From: Oscillatoria sp. SIO1A7
Lineage (GTDB): Bacteria; Cyanobacteriota; Cyanobacteriia; Cyanobacteriales; Laspinemataceae
DNA: 64,000 nucleotides
Assembly (NCBI GenBank): GCA_010672965.1
Contig: JAAHFN010000003.1
Span: 145,505-209,504 of the forward strand
Direction of reading: 5' to 3'
Shown here: in pieces, positions 1 to 7,634 of the stretch
How positions within the stretch are numbered: the stretch's first letter is position 1
Layout: the number at the start of each line of letters is the position of its first letter
Program-made: the position numbers and the translations under genes
Notes under the pieces: generated by a model
The model's database searches: none
The model's input: only the letters and a program-made list of their open reading frames with translations
What the model was told of the DNA's origin: nothing

Positions 1-301
1 CTGCTTGCTCTCTTGAAGAATCGTTAATCTTTAACATTTTCTTTGGGCGACCCCGAGAACTTCGATTTTGTTTGTATTCTCCCAGGATATTTTCTTGCAA
101 AAGCAGATTAACAGAGTTCCAAAGAACGGTGTCAGAAAGCTTAAAAATTGGCTGAGATTCTTCTAATTCATTTTTAAGATCTGTGCCGCAAGAATCTTTA
201 CATAGCACTTTGAACGTAATATAAGCAATCGCCAAATTAGGTTTAAGGTAGATTAGAGGTGCAGAATCTGTTATTAAGTCTAGTCTGTTTTTGGCTTGCA
301 T
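1..301 (-). CDS. Winged-helix-like DNA-binding protein, partial (cut by window edge)
   Basis: The frame is open from an ATG at 301 to the window edge (100 codons), so the C-terminus is missing. The product is a clear paralogue of the protein at 8144-8635. Both share LAIAYI, then LEESQPIFKLS, a helical stretch LLLxE, and a basic wing-like RGRPxKMLxxN segment. The GRP core inside basic residues resembles the wing of winged-helix regulators or an AT-hook, so DNA binding is inferred rather than shown. It is shorter at the N-terminus than its paralogue. No box B lies upstream. Two copies about 8 kb apart in the same orientation suggest the accessory block continues to the left of the window. Confidence 0.75.
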   Translation of the reverse strand, partial: MQAKNRLDLITDSAPLIYLKPNLAIAYITFKVLCKDSCGTDLKNELEESQPIFKLSDTVLWNSVNLLLQENILGEYKQNRSSRGRPKKMLKINDSSREQA

Positions 302-408
302 AATCGAAAATTTTGATGTTTGAGCGAACAATAAGTACGTTAGTCGTTGATGTCGTTGATAATCGATCGCCCGTTGGCTTTGTCCATTAGGCGATCGCAG
401 AATTGTCT

Positions 409-864
409 CTACAGTTCGTCGCGATCGTTAAAACCTGGTGCCGTTCGCGCCGCATTTATTCCGCAAAGAAGCTCTCGGGCGTAAAACCGTAAGTAAGCTG
501 CTGTTTTTGGGCATTGCCGATCTATTTCTAATGAAGACTTTACTATCCAATCCACTATTGATATGTTTGTTGCTGCCTCTTCTTCTGTTACGCTCTCTTT
601 CTTTAACATGGATTCGCCCAACAAATTGCAGATAATAAAAAACAAAGCAGGCGCAGTTTGTATCGATATAGCTTGTTTGCCATCCAATTCTTCAGATAAA
701 ATTTCTGTAGCGTTTTGGCTTGTTTTTATTTCGTAAACTATTGGAAAATCAGCATTGGCTGTTTCTTGTAAAATTTCTTGACTTGTTAAGTTGCGATCGC
801 TTTTGTAGTTTCTCATTGTTCTATTTTCTCTAGGTTTATTTGTTTTTTCAGGCACCGCGTTCAT
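409..864 (-). CDS. Hypothetical protein
   Basis: 151 residues with no family I recognise. The product is mixed-charge and soluble-looking, with no signal peptide or membrane segment; a hydrophobic stretch ALFFIICNLLG lies mid-protein. A downstream ATG at 816 is preceded by AGAGAAAA at a reasonable distance and may be the real start, which would give 135 residues. The ATG at 864 has no visible ribosome binding site. It belongs to the minus-strand accessory cluster, between the partial winged-helix gene and the gene at 930. Confidence 0.6.
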   Translation of the reverse strand: MNAVPEKTNKPRENRTMRNYKSDRNLTSQEILQETANADFPIVYEIKTSQNATEILSEELDGKQAISIQTAPALFFIICNLLGESMLKKESVTEEEAATNISIVDWIVKSSLEIDRQCPKTAAYLRFYARELLCGINAARTAPGFNDRDEL

Positions 865-929
865 AGGAATGTTTGAACGTGGTAGCCCATTTTATGCCAG
901 TGTTTGTGCTAGGTCAATATCGCTTTGCT

Positions 930-1514
930 TTAACATCTTAAAGATTCGGAAAACAAAAACTTAGCATTGCACGATTTAATTCGATTGCGCACCTCATCGG
1001 AGTGCCCAAAAATGATAAATAGGTTGCCCTCGTTTACTTCGTATCTGTAAAATGCGAACGTATTTTCGAGGCACTTTTTTAAGCAATTAATACTTTGATC
1101 GTAGTTTTTTGAGTGAGGCACGATTAGATGACTGCGATCTCCATACCATTTGGGCTCGTAAACTGGGAGGTCAAATACCTTAAATCTTTGGCTGGCTTTA
1201 GGTGAATAGTCAGATGACACCGGAATTATTCGAGCGGGGAAGCATTCTCCCCAAGGTGCATCCAAGCCCCAATAGCATTTTTCTCCGTTTCTGTTTATCG
1301 GATGGCTTTTGTTATCGCAATTGATACGATCTCCCAAAAATTTTGCATCCCAATACCACCAGCACTCAGCAGGGTTTCCTAAAGGGCTTGGATCTTTAGG
1401 CTTAAACATTTGCAAAATAACGCGATCGCCTTCTTTTAAATTCTTCAACCAAGCTTGATAATTGTATGGATTCTTAATTATAGGATTCCTAATCAGCGGT
1501 AATAATTCAACCAT
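930..1514 (-). CDS. Hypothetical protein
   Basis: 194 residues, unrecognised. It is rich in Trp, Cys and aromatics (for example ECWWYWDAKFLGD) with no transmembrane segment. The early segment LKNLKEGDRVILQMF resembles the opening strand of a small beta-barrel in PUA/ASCH-like or SH3-like folds, but this is only an impression. The start at 1514 is supported by GGAGGC about 6 bases upstream, the clearest Shine-Dalgarno in this block. It sits 35 bp after the stop of the next upstream gene and is probably co-transcribed with it. Confidence 0.65.
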   Translation of the reverse strand: MVELLPLIRNPIIKNPYNYQAWLKNLKEGDRVILQMFKPKDPSPLGNPAECWWYWDAKFLGDRINCDNKSHPINRNGEKCYWGLDAPWGECFPARIIPVSSDYSPKASQRFKVFDLPVYEPKWYGDRSHLIVPHSKNYDQSINCLKKCLENTFAFYRYEVNEGNLFIIFGHSDEVRNRIKSCNAKFLFSESLRC

Positions 1515-1549
1515 TTTTGCCTCCGTTGCAAGATTTATTAATTTACTAG

Positions 1550-1771
1550 CTAACTTACAAAGCGTTTTATGTCATTCATAGAGCGCGGAGCAATCAAGCG
1601 AGCGATTTGTTCGTAATAGTTTTCCCAGTCTTGCTCGCTAGCAGTGGAGCAACAGGGTGGAGGCACCAATTCGTGTATCCAAGCGCCCCATTCGCTATGC
1701 GCGAACCAAGGGGGCGGCATCTTGCTTTTGAGAGCCCGTAGCTCTTTCCAGTCGAGGCAAGGGTAATTCAT
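1550..1771 (-). CDS. Small hypothetical protein
   Basis: 73 residues, unrecognised. It is Trp- and Pro-rich (MPPPWFAHSEWGAWIHELVP), soluble, with two adjacent Cys in PPPCC. There is no obvious ribosome binding site. A box A copy (GGATAATTTTCAATCAATA, 1844-1862) lies 73 bp upstream, as for two other genes of the cluster, which argues that the reading frame is real and co-regulated. Confidence 0.5.
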   Translation of the reverse strand: MNYPCLDWKELRALKSKMPPPWFAHSEWGAWIHELVPPPCCSTASEQDWENYYEQIARLIAPRSMNDIKRFVS

Positions 1772-1843
1772 GTCTGCAAATATTTATTTGAGATTGGTGG
1801 TTTGCTGTTCTTGGAATTATTAATAACAAAACACGACCTACTG

Positions 1844-1862
1844 GGATAATTTTCAATCAATA
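1844..1862 (-). promoter_or_regulatory. Box A copy 1
   Basis: On the minus strand this reads ATTGATTGAAAATTATCC, and the same core recurs at 2313-2331 and 3943-3962. Each copy lies 60-75 bp upstream of a start codon, here 1771. No consistent -10 element follows at promoter spacing, so it may be an operator or upstream activator site rather than a core promoter. Confidence 0.45.
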
Positions 1863-1886
1863 CAAAGGGAGCTTTAGTTTAAGGTC

Positions 1887-2246
1887 TTATTTGCGTCGGG
1901 CTCGAAATAGCGCGATGCCTTGTTTTTTCGGCAAACGCCGCTGAGTTTTTTTGACTTTTCGTTTTTGCGCGATCGGTACAACTTTTGTTGTGTGCCTTGT
2001 TTCCCAAATTTCGGAAGTTCCGTAAACTTTTGGGTAGCACAACTGGGCATACTTCAATAGCCCTGCTTGCTTCAATGCTTGTTTTATTTCTGCTAAGTTA
2101 GGCTTTTGTCCTTTGCAGGCAGCGTACCCCAAACAAAAGCCGTTTATTGCAGCCGCCCTTTCTATTGCTGCCTTTTCTATCTCGATGTTAGTCCAATCGG
2201 GGTGAATTGTTCTAAGGTGTGTTTCTAATGCTTTAAAATTGCTCAT
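1887..2246 (-). CDS. Small basic hypothetical protein
   Basis: 119 residues, unrecognised. The N-terminal half is helical and acidic/neutral. The last 30 residues are strongly basic (KRKVKKTQRR, ending FRARRK), suggesting nucleic-acid contact. The start at 2246 is backed by AGGAGAAAG upstream. Box A copy 2 lies 67 bp upstream, between this gene and the Xre regulator. Confidence 0.6.
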   Translation of the reverse strand: MSNFKALETHLRTIHPDWTNIEIEKAAIERAAAINGFCLGYAACKGQKPNLAEIKQALKQAGLLKYAQLCYPKVYGTSEIWETRHTTKVVPIAQKRKVKKTQRRLPKKQGIALFRARRK

Positions 2247-2312
2247 CCTGGCTTTCTCCTATTTTTTACTTGTACTAGCCTGGAAATGTTTTTGATGGTT
2301 TTGAATGGAGAT

Positions 2313-2331
2313 GGTATTTTTCAATCAATTA
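2313..2331 (-). promoter_or_regulatory. Box A copy 2
   Basis: Minus-strand core TTGATTGAAAAATACC, matching copies at 1844 and 3943. It lies 67 bp before the start at 2246. It is followed at 2336 by GCGGGCA, half of the box B palindrome, so the two box types may be modules of one control region. Confidence 0.45.
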
Positions 2332-2352
2332 AAAGCGGGCAAGTGTGGCGGC

Positions 2353-3087
2353 TTATGTGTAAAGCACCTTTCCTAGGATTGCTTCTTGTAAGGCTTTATC
2401 TAGATCTTCTTTTTCACTGAAGAATCCGGCATAAGCAAAAGATATCCCGATGTTTTTTATGCTAATATGAATAACTTTTTCGGCTGCTTCCCAATCAAAA
2501 CGAAAATATCCTTCTGGTAGCTCTTCACCGTTCCGCCATGCAAATATAGCTTCGGCTTCTTTTGCATTTATGTTTTCTGTATTTTCTGCATACATGTCTT
2601 GAATCAACCAGCCACCTGCGTCTTCCCAAATAACGGGCTTTGCCCAACGACCGATACAGTCTTCGTCAAACATTGCTTCAGAGAGCAGGGTGGAAAGTAT
2701 TATGTTGTAAGTCTCAGTATCAATCTCAAATGCGATCGTTGTTTTTCCTTCGTTGCCACTCTTGCTTAACTTAAAGACTTTTTCGGCAAAATCGGGATTT
2801 TCTTCCAAACGTCTAAACAAAGTCGAGACATCTTTGTAATTTTGTTTCAGAAAAGCCTCGTACTTTTGGGGAAGGCGTCCAGCCAGCACGATTAACTCTT
2901 CTTCATCTAAATCTATTTGTTGGGCTAGTAGTCGAATAAATCCTTCTTTTGGTGCATAGTTAGTTCGGTCTTTTTCCAACTTAGACATATAAGTCGGGCT
3001 GACCTTCAAAAATTTAGCGAGCTGCGTTTGACTGTAGCCTTTACTGTCCCTTGCCTGAGCTATGACCGTTCCAAATGTTGGCTTCAT
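2353..3087 (-). CDS. Xre-family helix-turn-helix regulator with a C-terminal sensor-like domain
   Basis: 244 residues from the ATG at 3087; an in-frame ATG at 3123 would add 12. Residues 5-70 are a classic Xre HTH (GYSQTQLAKFLKVSPTYMSK). Residues about 118-244 form a domain shared with the upstream neighbour at 3142-3882: IGRW (145-148), WRNGEELPEGYF then FD (184-198), and a closing AILGKVLYT. I chose 3087 because the leader AAACACTACACAAAACA before it resembles AAACGCTACAAAACA before the start at 5438. The repeated C-terminal domain suggests that the two proteins sense the same signal or pair with each other. It is a candidate regulator of the boxed genes in the cluster. Confidence 0.8.
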   Translation of the reverse strand: MKPTFGTVIAQARDSKGYSQTQLAKFLKVSPTYMSKLEKDRTNYAPKEGFIRLLAQQIDLDEEELIVLAGRLPQKYEAFLKQNYKDVSTLFRRLEENPDFAEKVFKLSKSGNEGKTTIAFEIDTETYNIILSTLLSEAMFDEDCIGRWAKPVIWEDAGGWLIQDMYAENTENINAKEAEAIFAWRNGEELPEGYFRFDWEAAEKVIHISIKNIGISFAYAGFFSEKEDLDKALQEAILGKVLYT

Positions 3088-3141
3088 TGTTTTGTGTAGT
3101 GTTTTGGTTTGAATTGGTGGCAAACTAAATAGTTGCTGATA

Positions 3142-3882
3142 TCAATCATAAATAATTTTGCCTAAAATTACTTTTTGAAAAGCGTTGCTAATGCAACTAT
3201 TGCTATCTATTTCTAAAAAATCTGCGCCTATCATGCCTATTCCAGCAATAATAATTTTTTCGGCGCAAAACCGATCTAATTCAAAATATGGTAACAGAAG
3301 TGCGTCACCATTTTCCCAATTTGCCATAGCCTCATCGTATGAAAAATTTTCAATAGAATAAGTTTCGTCATCATCAATCGCCATCAAATAACTTTTTTTA
3401 TCAAAATCTTCATCAATTACAATTGTCCAACGACCAATATAATCAACGCTGCTTATTGTTTCATAGTTGAGCAAAAAAGCAATGGCTTCTTCATATTCTT
3501 CCTTGCGATCGCCAATCAAAAGGGCAAGGATAAATTCTGGTGTTAGTGCGGATACTTTTGCACTGCCAGTCTGTGAGTTTGATTGGTTGTTACACTCGTC
3601 ATAAAGTTTTTCTGCCATTGCTTCAAAACTTCTTTCATCTTCAAGCTGAATCCAGATTTGGGAATAGCAAAGCCAAGTTAATTCAACTGCGTAAATTCCC
3701 AGCCCTAAAATAAAATCTCCATACTGATTTCGATACAAAGTGACTGGATAACCTTGAGCATCCCAATTATAGTTGCATTTTGACTCATCTGCTTTGTTGA
3801 GCTTTTCTGCAATTATTTTGATAATTTCAGATTTTGGTTCGGTTGTTACAGGAATTGGTTCTAGCGACTGATAAATGCTCAT
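3142..3882 (-). CDS. Hypothetical protein sharing the C-terminal domain of the adjacent Xre regulator
   Basis: 246 residues. Residues about 113-246 align with the C-terminal half of the Xre regulator: IGRW (149-152), WENGDALLLPYFELD (189-203), then a CAEKIIIAGIGMIGADF segment and a closing VILGKIIYD. The N-terminal 110 residues differ and contain no HTH, so it is a non-DNA-binding relative. A partner or antagonist of the regulator is a reasonable guess. It lies just upstream of the regulator on the same strand, about 55 bp away, and probably in one transcript. Box A copy 3 lies 61 bp upstream of its start. Confidence 0.7.
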   Translation of the reverse strand: MSIYQSLEPIPVTTEPKSEIIKIIAEKLNKADESKCNYNWDAQGYPVTLYRNQYGDFILGLGIYAVELTWLCYSQIWIQLEDERSFEAMAEKLYDECNNQSNSQTGSAKVSALTPEFILALLIGDRKEEYEEAIAFLLNYETISSVDYIGRWTIVIDEDFDKKSYLMAIDDDETYSIENFSYDEAMANWENGDALLLPYFELDRFCAEKIIIAGIGMIGADFLEIDSNSCISNAFQKVILGKIIYD

Positions 3883-3942
3883 TGCTATTTCTTCTATTTT
3901 TTAAAAAGCTACAGAGGACTAAATAATGCTTTTAGGCAGAGC

Positions 3943-3962
3943 GGATAATTTTCAATCAATTA
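3943..3962 (-). promoter_or_regulatory. Box A copy 3
   Basis: Minus-strand core TAATTGATTGAAAATTATCC, 61 bp before the start at 3882. Immediately beyond it AGGTGCCCG resembles the distal arm of box B. Eighteen bases match copy 1 exactly. Confidence 0.45.
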
Positions 3963-3971
3963 GCAGCATTA

Positions 3972-4076
3972 TTAGGTGCCCGATATGTTTTTCGCTATTT
4001 TAGACAATTCCATATCGAGCAATACTTGTGCTTGGTAAGAACGAAAATTACCGATTACTTTTTTCCAGTGCTGCTT
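3972..4076 (-). pseudogene. Short coding remnant (uncertain)
   Basis: A stop-bounded 34-codon frame on the minus strand reads like real protein (HWKKVIGNFRSYQAQVLL, then DMELSKIAKNI) but has no start codon before the in-frame TAG at 4077. It may be a relic of a decayed gene, or chance. The rest of the gap 3883-4232 has no gene. At 4132-4161 there is an imperfect stem-loop, GTTAACTTAGCAG against CTGTTAAGTTGAC, with a 4-base loop. Confidence 0.2.
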
Positions 4077-4232
4077 CTACCATATTTGTACCCCCTGGAG
4101 AGAAAGGCGATCGCTTAATTCACTCTGCAATGTTAACTTAGCAGCAAGCTGTTAAGTTGACTCATTTATTGTGGGTCAACACTAGCGATCGTCGGAAACT
4201 GGGTCAGATAGAAGTTGAGGCCGCCATACTTT

Positions 4233-4592
4233 TTAATCTTTGTTAGCGTTAGCTAGCATTTTTGATAATTTGTCAAAATCGATTAAGCTTGCGTCTATAT
4301 GGCTAGAGCTGTTTATAAATTGCTTTGCCATATTTTTGCTTCTTGATACAGAAATGCTCGATATTTCCGCTCTAGCACCTTTGAGAGCGGCAAGAAATAT
4401 TTGGATAGAGATATCAAGCTCTAAAATGACTAGACTTATTGCTTTCCTATCATCAAAGCCAGCTACTAGCTCCTGCATTGCATCAAATGCTTTTGAGATG
4501 TTTTTTTCTGTAATTTCAGCTTTACCTCCTTCAAAGGCAGCCAAAAGTATTTTTAATGCAATATAGCTTTTAGTTTCAGTTGTTATTAACAT
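4233..4592 (-). CDS. Hypothetical helical protein
   Basis: 119 residues from the ATG at 4592, which is preceded by AAAAAAGGAAACAACA, a good binding site. The frame is open upstream to an ATG at 4712, adding 40 residues (IDQSERDRRIQDQFRRQ) rich in HIP1-derived codons. The product looks all-helical, with two similar halves: ALKILLAAFEGGKAEI and IQIFLAALKGARAEI. This suggests an internal duplication of a short helical repeat. The family is unknown. Confidence 0.6.
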   Translation of the reverse strand: MLITTETKSYIALKILLAAFEGGKAEITEKNISKAFDAMQELVAGFDDRKAISLVILELDISIQIFLAALKGARAEISSISVSRSKNMAKQFINSSSHIDASLIDFDKLSKMLANANKD

Positions 4593-4783
4593 TGTTGTTT
4601 CCTTTTTTGCCAAGGTATGTTGTCGGCGGAATTGGTCTTGAATTCGGCGATCGCGCTCGGATTGGTCGATTTCCACTAAGCCGCGAATGGTGGCGATCGC
4701 CGTATCCAGCAAGCTAGACCCCTGTTGAAAATAGCTTAAGTCCGCCTCGAGCCAGTGACTATTCTAGTCTAGTCTATTCTGTT

Positions 4784-4900
4784 CTATGCTTTTCGTTTTA
4801 ATACTTGCAGCATGCAGTTAGCGCCTTGATAGCCGGTTTCTGCAATCACATTAACGGGATTTAGCTCATCTACGAGCTTGACTTTTTCTGCTTCAAGCAT
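4784..4900 (-). CDS. Small protein, 38 residues
   Basis: A short frame from an ATG at 4900 to a TAG at 4784, beginning MLEAEKVKLVDELNPVN and ending MLQVLKRKA. It was found because a box B half-site (GGCGGGCAATTG from 4926) lies 26 bp upstream, the same spacing as for the genes at 5438, 7460, 8635 and 9423. No ribosome binding site is evident. No family is recognised. Confidence 0.4.
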   Translation of the reverse strand: MLEAEKVKLVDELNPVNVIAETGYQGANCMLQVLKRKA

Positions 4901-4924
4901 AAACTGTAAAAGTATTTTTTGTCA

Positions 4925-4937
4925 GTGGCGGGCAATT
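4925..4937 (-). promoter_or_regulatory. Box B half-site
   Basis: GGCGGGCAATTG matches the proximal arm and spacer of box B. The distal TGCCCGC arm is missing. The site lies 26 bp from the ATG at 4900. Confidence 0.35.
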
Positions 4938-4991
4938 GTCGTCTGTTGCTAAATTTTTGATTGGCTAACCGTCACCCGGTTAAAAATACTT

Positions 4992-5438
4992 TTACAAAAA
5001 AGGCAAAATGTGTTTTTCTTCATCTTTAAGGCGACGAAAGTTTTGAGGTGGCATCCAGCTTGGTATTGCAGGATGCAGTCGAGCTGTTTCTATCGTGCCA
5101 CACCGCAATGCTTCAAGCCAGATTGGGTTTAATATTTTGCAGGGATTTTGCAACCAAATTCCGCATCCGTGAGTTCTATCGCCAAAATAATTTAAAAAAT
5201 CTTGCTGGGATAATCCGCAAATTTGATTAGTCGCCTTCCATAAGCTGGTAGTTGACAGCCAAGCGCTCTTTTCCACGATCGCGCTTCCTACAATTGCTTT
5301 AATGGGAGAGCTAGCGTATATGATTATGCGATCGCCCGAGGCAATCCTGACTTGAGTTCGGCGAAACTCAACAGTTTTATCGCCGTTAAATATTTGCTCG
5401 CAGTATTTAAGCTTGATTGAAAAAATGAAATTTTGCAT
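4992..5438 (-). CDS. ASCH-domain protein
   Basis: 148 residues. The first 55 match the ASCH fold of the PUA superfamily: FSIKLKYCEQIFNGDKTVEF with RR following, then ASGDRIIIYASSPIKAIVG. ASCH proteins bind RNA or modified nucleosides, and some are nucleoside-processing enzymes. In mobile elements they often accompany DNA or RNA modification functions, and here a DNA methyltransferase lies two genes upstream. The C-terminal 90 residues (GDRTHGCGIWLQNP) extend beyond the minimal domain. A complete box B lies 27 bp before the start, with the leader AAACGCTACAAAACA between them. Confidence 0.75.
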   Translation of the reverse strand: MQNFIFSIKLKYCEQIFNGDKTVEFRRTQVRIASGDRIIIYASSPIKAIVGSAIVEKSAWLSTTSLWKATNQICGLSQQDFLNYFGDRTHGCGIWLQNPCKILNPIWLEALRCGTIETARLHPAIPSWMPPQNFRRLKDEEKHILPFL

Positions 5439-5464
5439 TGCTTTTGTTTTGTAGCGTTTTAGTA

Positions 5465-5491
5465 GCGGGCAATTGTAAATATAGTGCCCGC
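5465..5491 (-). promoter_or_regulatory. Box B inverted repeat, upstream of ASCH gene
   Basis: GCGGGCA (5465-5471) and TGCCCGC (5485-5491) are perfect inverted arms around 13 bases. The near edge is 27 bp from the start at 5438. The spacer AATTGTAAATATAG resembles the other copies, so conservation goes beyond the arms. Confidence 0.55.
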
Positions 5492-5542
5492 TTGTTGCAG
5501 CGATTGCTATCGCTCCTTAAACTTTAGCTCTAAATCTTCAGT

Positions 5543-5806
5543 TCATTCCATGCGATCGCGATATATTGCCACTACGTCCGTATGGACGTTTCCGTTTCCT
5601 CCGGTGCCCAATCCCAACTCTTTAAGAACCTCAAGATCTACATCAGATAAAAACTCCCCGTCATACAATTTTTTTAGCGCCATTAAAGTTGGCAAGGTTT
5701 TTAGCCCTATTGGCTCGTTTATAAATCCTTTTAACGTAAACATTGTACCCACTAAAACTGCTGTTGACACTATGGTTCCGTCTTGCAATTGTGTAGTCTG
5801 ATTCAT
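5543..5806 (-). CDS. Small hypothetical protein
   Basis: 87 residues, unrecognised. Segments: TIVSTAVLVGTMFTLKGF (hydrophobic, possibly one buried strand-helix rather than a membrane span), then TLMALKKLYDGEFL and a Gly-rich GLGTGGNGNVH. It lies 49 bp downstream of the methyltransferase on the same strand, so it is probably co-transcribed with it. Confidence 0.5.
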   Translation of the reverse strand: MNQTTQLQDGTIVSTAVLVGTMFTLKGFINEPIGLKTLPTLMALKKLYDGEFLSDVDLEVLKELGLGTGGNGNVHTDVVAIYRDRME

Positions 5807-5855
5807 TTTGTTTTTCGTTTTTTAAATTGTTGCTAGCGTGAACTGAGCCCGTCAT

Positions 5856-7460
5856 TTATATACTATCCACTAAAAGCGAGTATTCTTGGTACAGCACTTC
5901 ATACTTTTGTTTGAGATTGATTTGCGAGCCTTTAGCGCGTAGATACTTTTGCAAGTCGCGGTAGCTGATTTTGTTGGCTTTGTCAGCATTAGAATTAAAC
6001 TTGTTGCTGTTTTTCGTCTTTTTAGGCTCGCTAGACTCATCGGCTATCCAGTTGCGACCTTTGGCAACGGTACGATTAAAAAGCTCTAACAACTTGACAT
6101 CTTTAAAGTAAATGTGCATCGTTCCCACTTTAAACACTCGAATGTCAAAAAAGTAACTTTCGATAATTTGCCGGTAGTCGCGCTTCCAAAAACCATCGCG
6201 CATAACGTCTTCTACTTTGCCAGGTAAATCGCCGTAACTTTTGCCTAACAAATAGCAAAGGACTTTCTCTAGATCGGTTAAAAAATTAACCGTTTTAGGG
6301 CAATGGTAACTGCCAAACCACCATCCAGTCTTAGAATCGTACTTTACCGCATTGGGAATAATAATTCGGCGTCCCCACTTCCAATGCTTATTGCTTTTGC
6401 GGCTAAAGTAATGTATTGGATTTTTGTCGCTAAAGCTGCAACCTTTGTCAAACACCTGTTGAGCAGAGTCTAGCATAACTTGGTCGCGAGTCTGGAAAAA
6501 TAAATCCAGACATTCAAGAACATTGACAACATTAAAAGCCATGCATTGTTGTTGCCGGACGAATTCATCCCATTTAGACTTAAAAGCAGAAGTTGCCATT
6601 GCTGCTAATTGAGTTCTGTCAAACACCTCAGACCAAAACGAGCGCTTAATAGCTTGCAGTGCTTCATCAAATGTAACTGGGGCGGTCAGGCTTCGGTCTA
6701 TATGACGCTTGTTGTTCAAACTGTCTAAAGCCCAATTAAGTTTTTGTTGAGACAAATACCTTTCCTTTAGAGCATTTACGGCCAAATCGTAACTAGCCAC
6801 CAAACTCTCTATCATGTTGCGTCGGGCGAGTGGATTGCTAATGTACTCTTCCGAGTTTAAATCGTCTTGTTCCATCCGCCCGAGGCTAGCTTGAAATTCA
6901 TAAAGTTGTTCGGGCTTTGCAAGAGTGACAAGAACAACTTCAACATCAGTAGGTATTTCTGCACCTTTAAACGGTTGCCCCAAATCTTCGCAGTTGCCGT
7001 ATTGGTCGATTAAAGCTCTCAACGCCTTTGTCTTGCTGTTTCGTTCGCGATCGGCTACCGAGTTAGCATTTAGCAAGCACCTAACCATTCCTCCTGGGAG
7101 CAGTAATTCCCAGGCATGGAGTAAATGTTCTATGCCTTTGTTAAATGGAGGGTTCATCACTATTAGCCCAAACTGGGTTTCGTTATAGCTGAGAAAATCG
7201 CTATCCAGTACCCTGTAGCCCTTTTCGTGCAGCGCAGCTCTGCGGGCAAAATCCAGCTCTATGACATTTATTTTTTCGCAAGATTCGCAGCGCTTGCTCA
7301 GTTCGTCGGCTATATGACCCATGCCAGCCGACGGCTCCAATATTGGGCTCTTAAATTGCTTGACGGGATAAGACCGCCCGCTTATAGTTTTAGAAGCTAT
7401 TAAGCCTTCAAGCAGCTTTGATATAACGGGTTTTGGCGTTGGAAAAAATTGCAGGTTCAT
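5856..7460 (-). CDS. DNA N6-adenine methyltransferase with DUF4942-like C-terminal domain
   Basis: 534 residues from the ATG at 7460. It transfers a methyl group from S-adenosylmethionine to adenine in DNA. SAM-binding motif I is LEPSAGMG (41-48); the catalytic motif IV is NPPF (103-106), typical of N6-adenine enzymes. Residues about 265-475 (WKWGRRIIIPNAVKYDSKTG and on to DGFWKRDYRQIIES) match the DUF4942 domain found fused to such methyltransferases on plasmids and phages. An ATG at 7538 would add 26 residues, but that stretch runs across a box B copy, so 7460 (MNLQFFPTP) is preferred. No restriction nuclease is adjacent, which suggests an orphan or anti-restriction role. Confidence 0.85.
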   Translation of the reverse strand: MNLQFFPTPKPVISKLLEGLIASKTISGRSYPVKQFKSPILEPSAGMGHIADELSKRCESCEKINVIELDFARRAALHEKGYRVLDSDFLSYNETQFGLIVMNPPFNKGIEHLLHAWELLLPGGMVRCLLNANSVADRERNSKTKALRALIDQYGNCEDLGQPFKGAEIPTDVEVVLVTLAKPEQLYEFQASLGRMEQDDLNSEEYISNPLARRNMIESLVASYDLAVNALKERYLSQQKLNWALDSLNNKRHIDRSLTAPVTFDEALQAIKRSFWSEVFDRTQLAAMATSAFKSKWDEFVRQQQCMAFNVVNVLECLDLFFQTRDQVMLDSAQQVFDKGCSFSDKNPIHYFSRKSNKHWKWGRRIIIPNAVKYDSKTGWWFGSYHCPKTVNFLTDLEKVLCYLLGKSYGDLPGKVEDVMRDGFWKRDYRQIIESYFFDIRVFKVGTMHIYFKDVKLLELFNRTVAKGRNWIADESSEPKKTKNSNKFNSNADKANKISYRDLQKYLRAKGSQINLKQKYEVLYQEYSLLVDSI

Positions 7461-7491
7461 AAAATTTCTCGCGTATGTGTTTTTTTGATGT

Positions 7492-7518
7492 CGGGCAATT
7501 TGTAGGAAGATGCCTGCC
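7492..7518 (-). promoter_or_regulatory. Box B (degenerate), upstream of methyltransferase
   Basis: CGGGCAATTTGTAG, then GATGCCTG, is a degenerate copy of the GCGGGCA/TGCCCGC box. Its near edge is 32 bp before the ATG at 7460, the standard spacing, which decides the methyltransferase start. Confidence 0.45.
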
Positions 7519-7596
7519 GGTTGCCGATTATTAGCCAATCTTTGCTGGCTTGAAAATTGGCTATGCCGCGCTGCTAACCCATTGGGAGATGTCGGA

Positions 7597-7621
7597 CGGG
7601 CAATTGTAGATAAAGTGCCCG
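7597..7621 (-). promoter_or_regulatory. Box B inverted repeat, second copy before methyltransferase
   Basis: CGGGCA and TGCCCG arms around AATTGTAGATAAAG. It lies just after the stop of the gene at 7635 and 137 bp before the methyltransferase start, so this gene has two boxes in tandem. Confidence 0.5.
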
Positions 7622-7634
7622 CCGGGTTTGTTCG

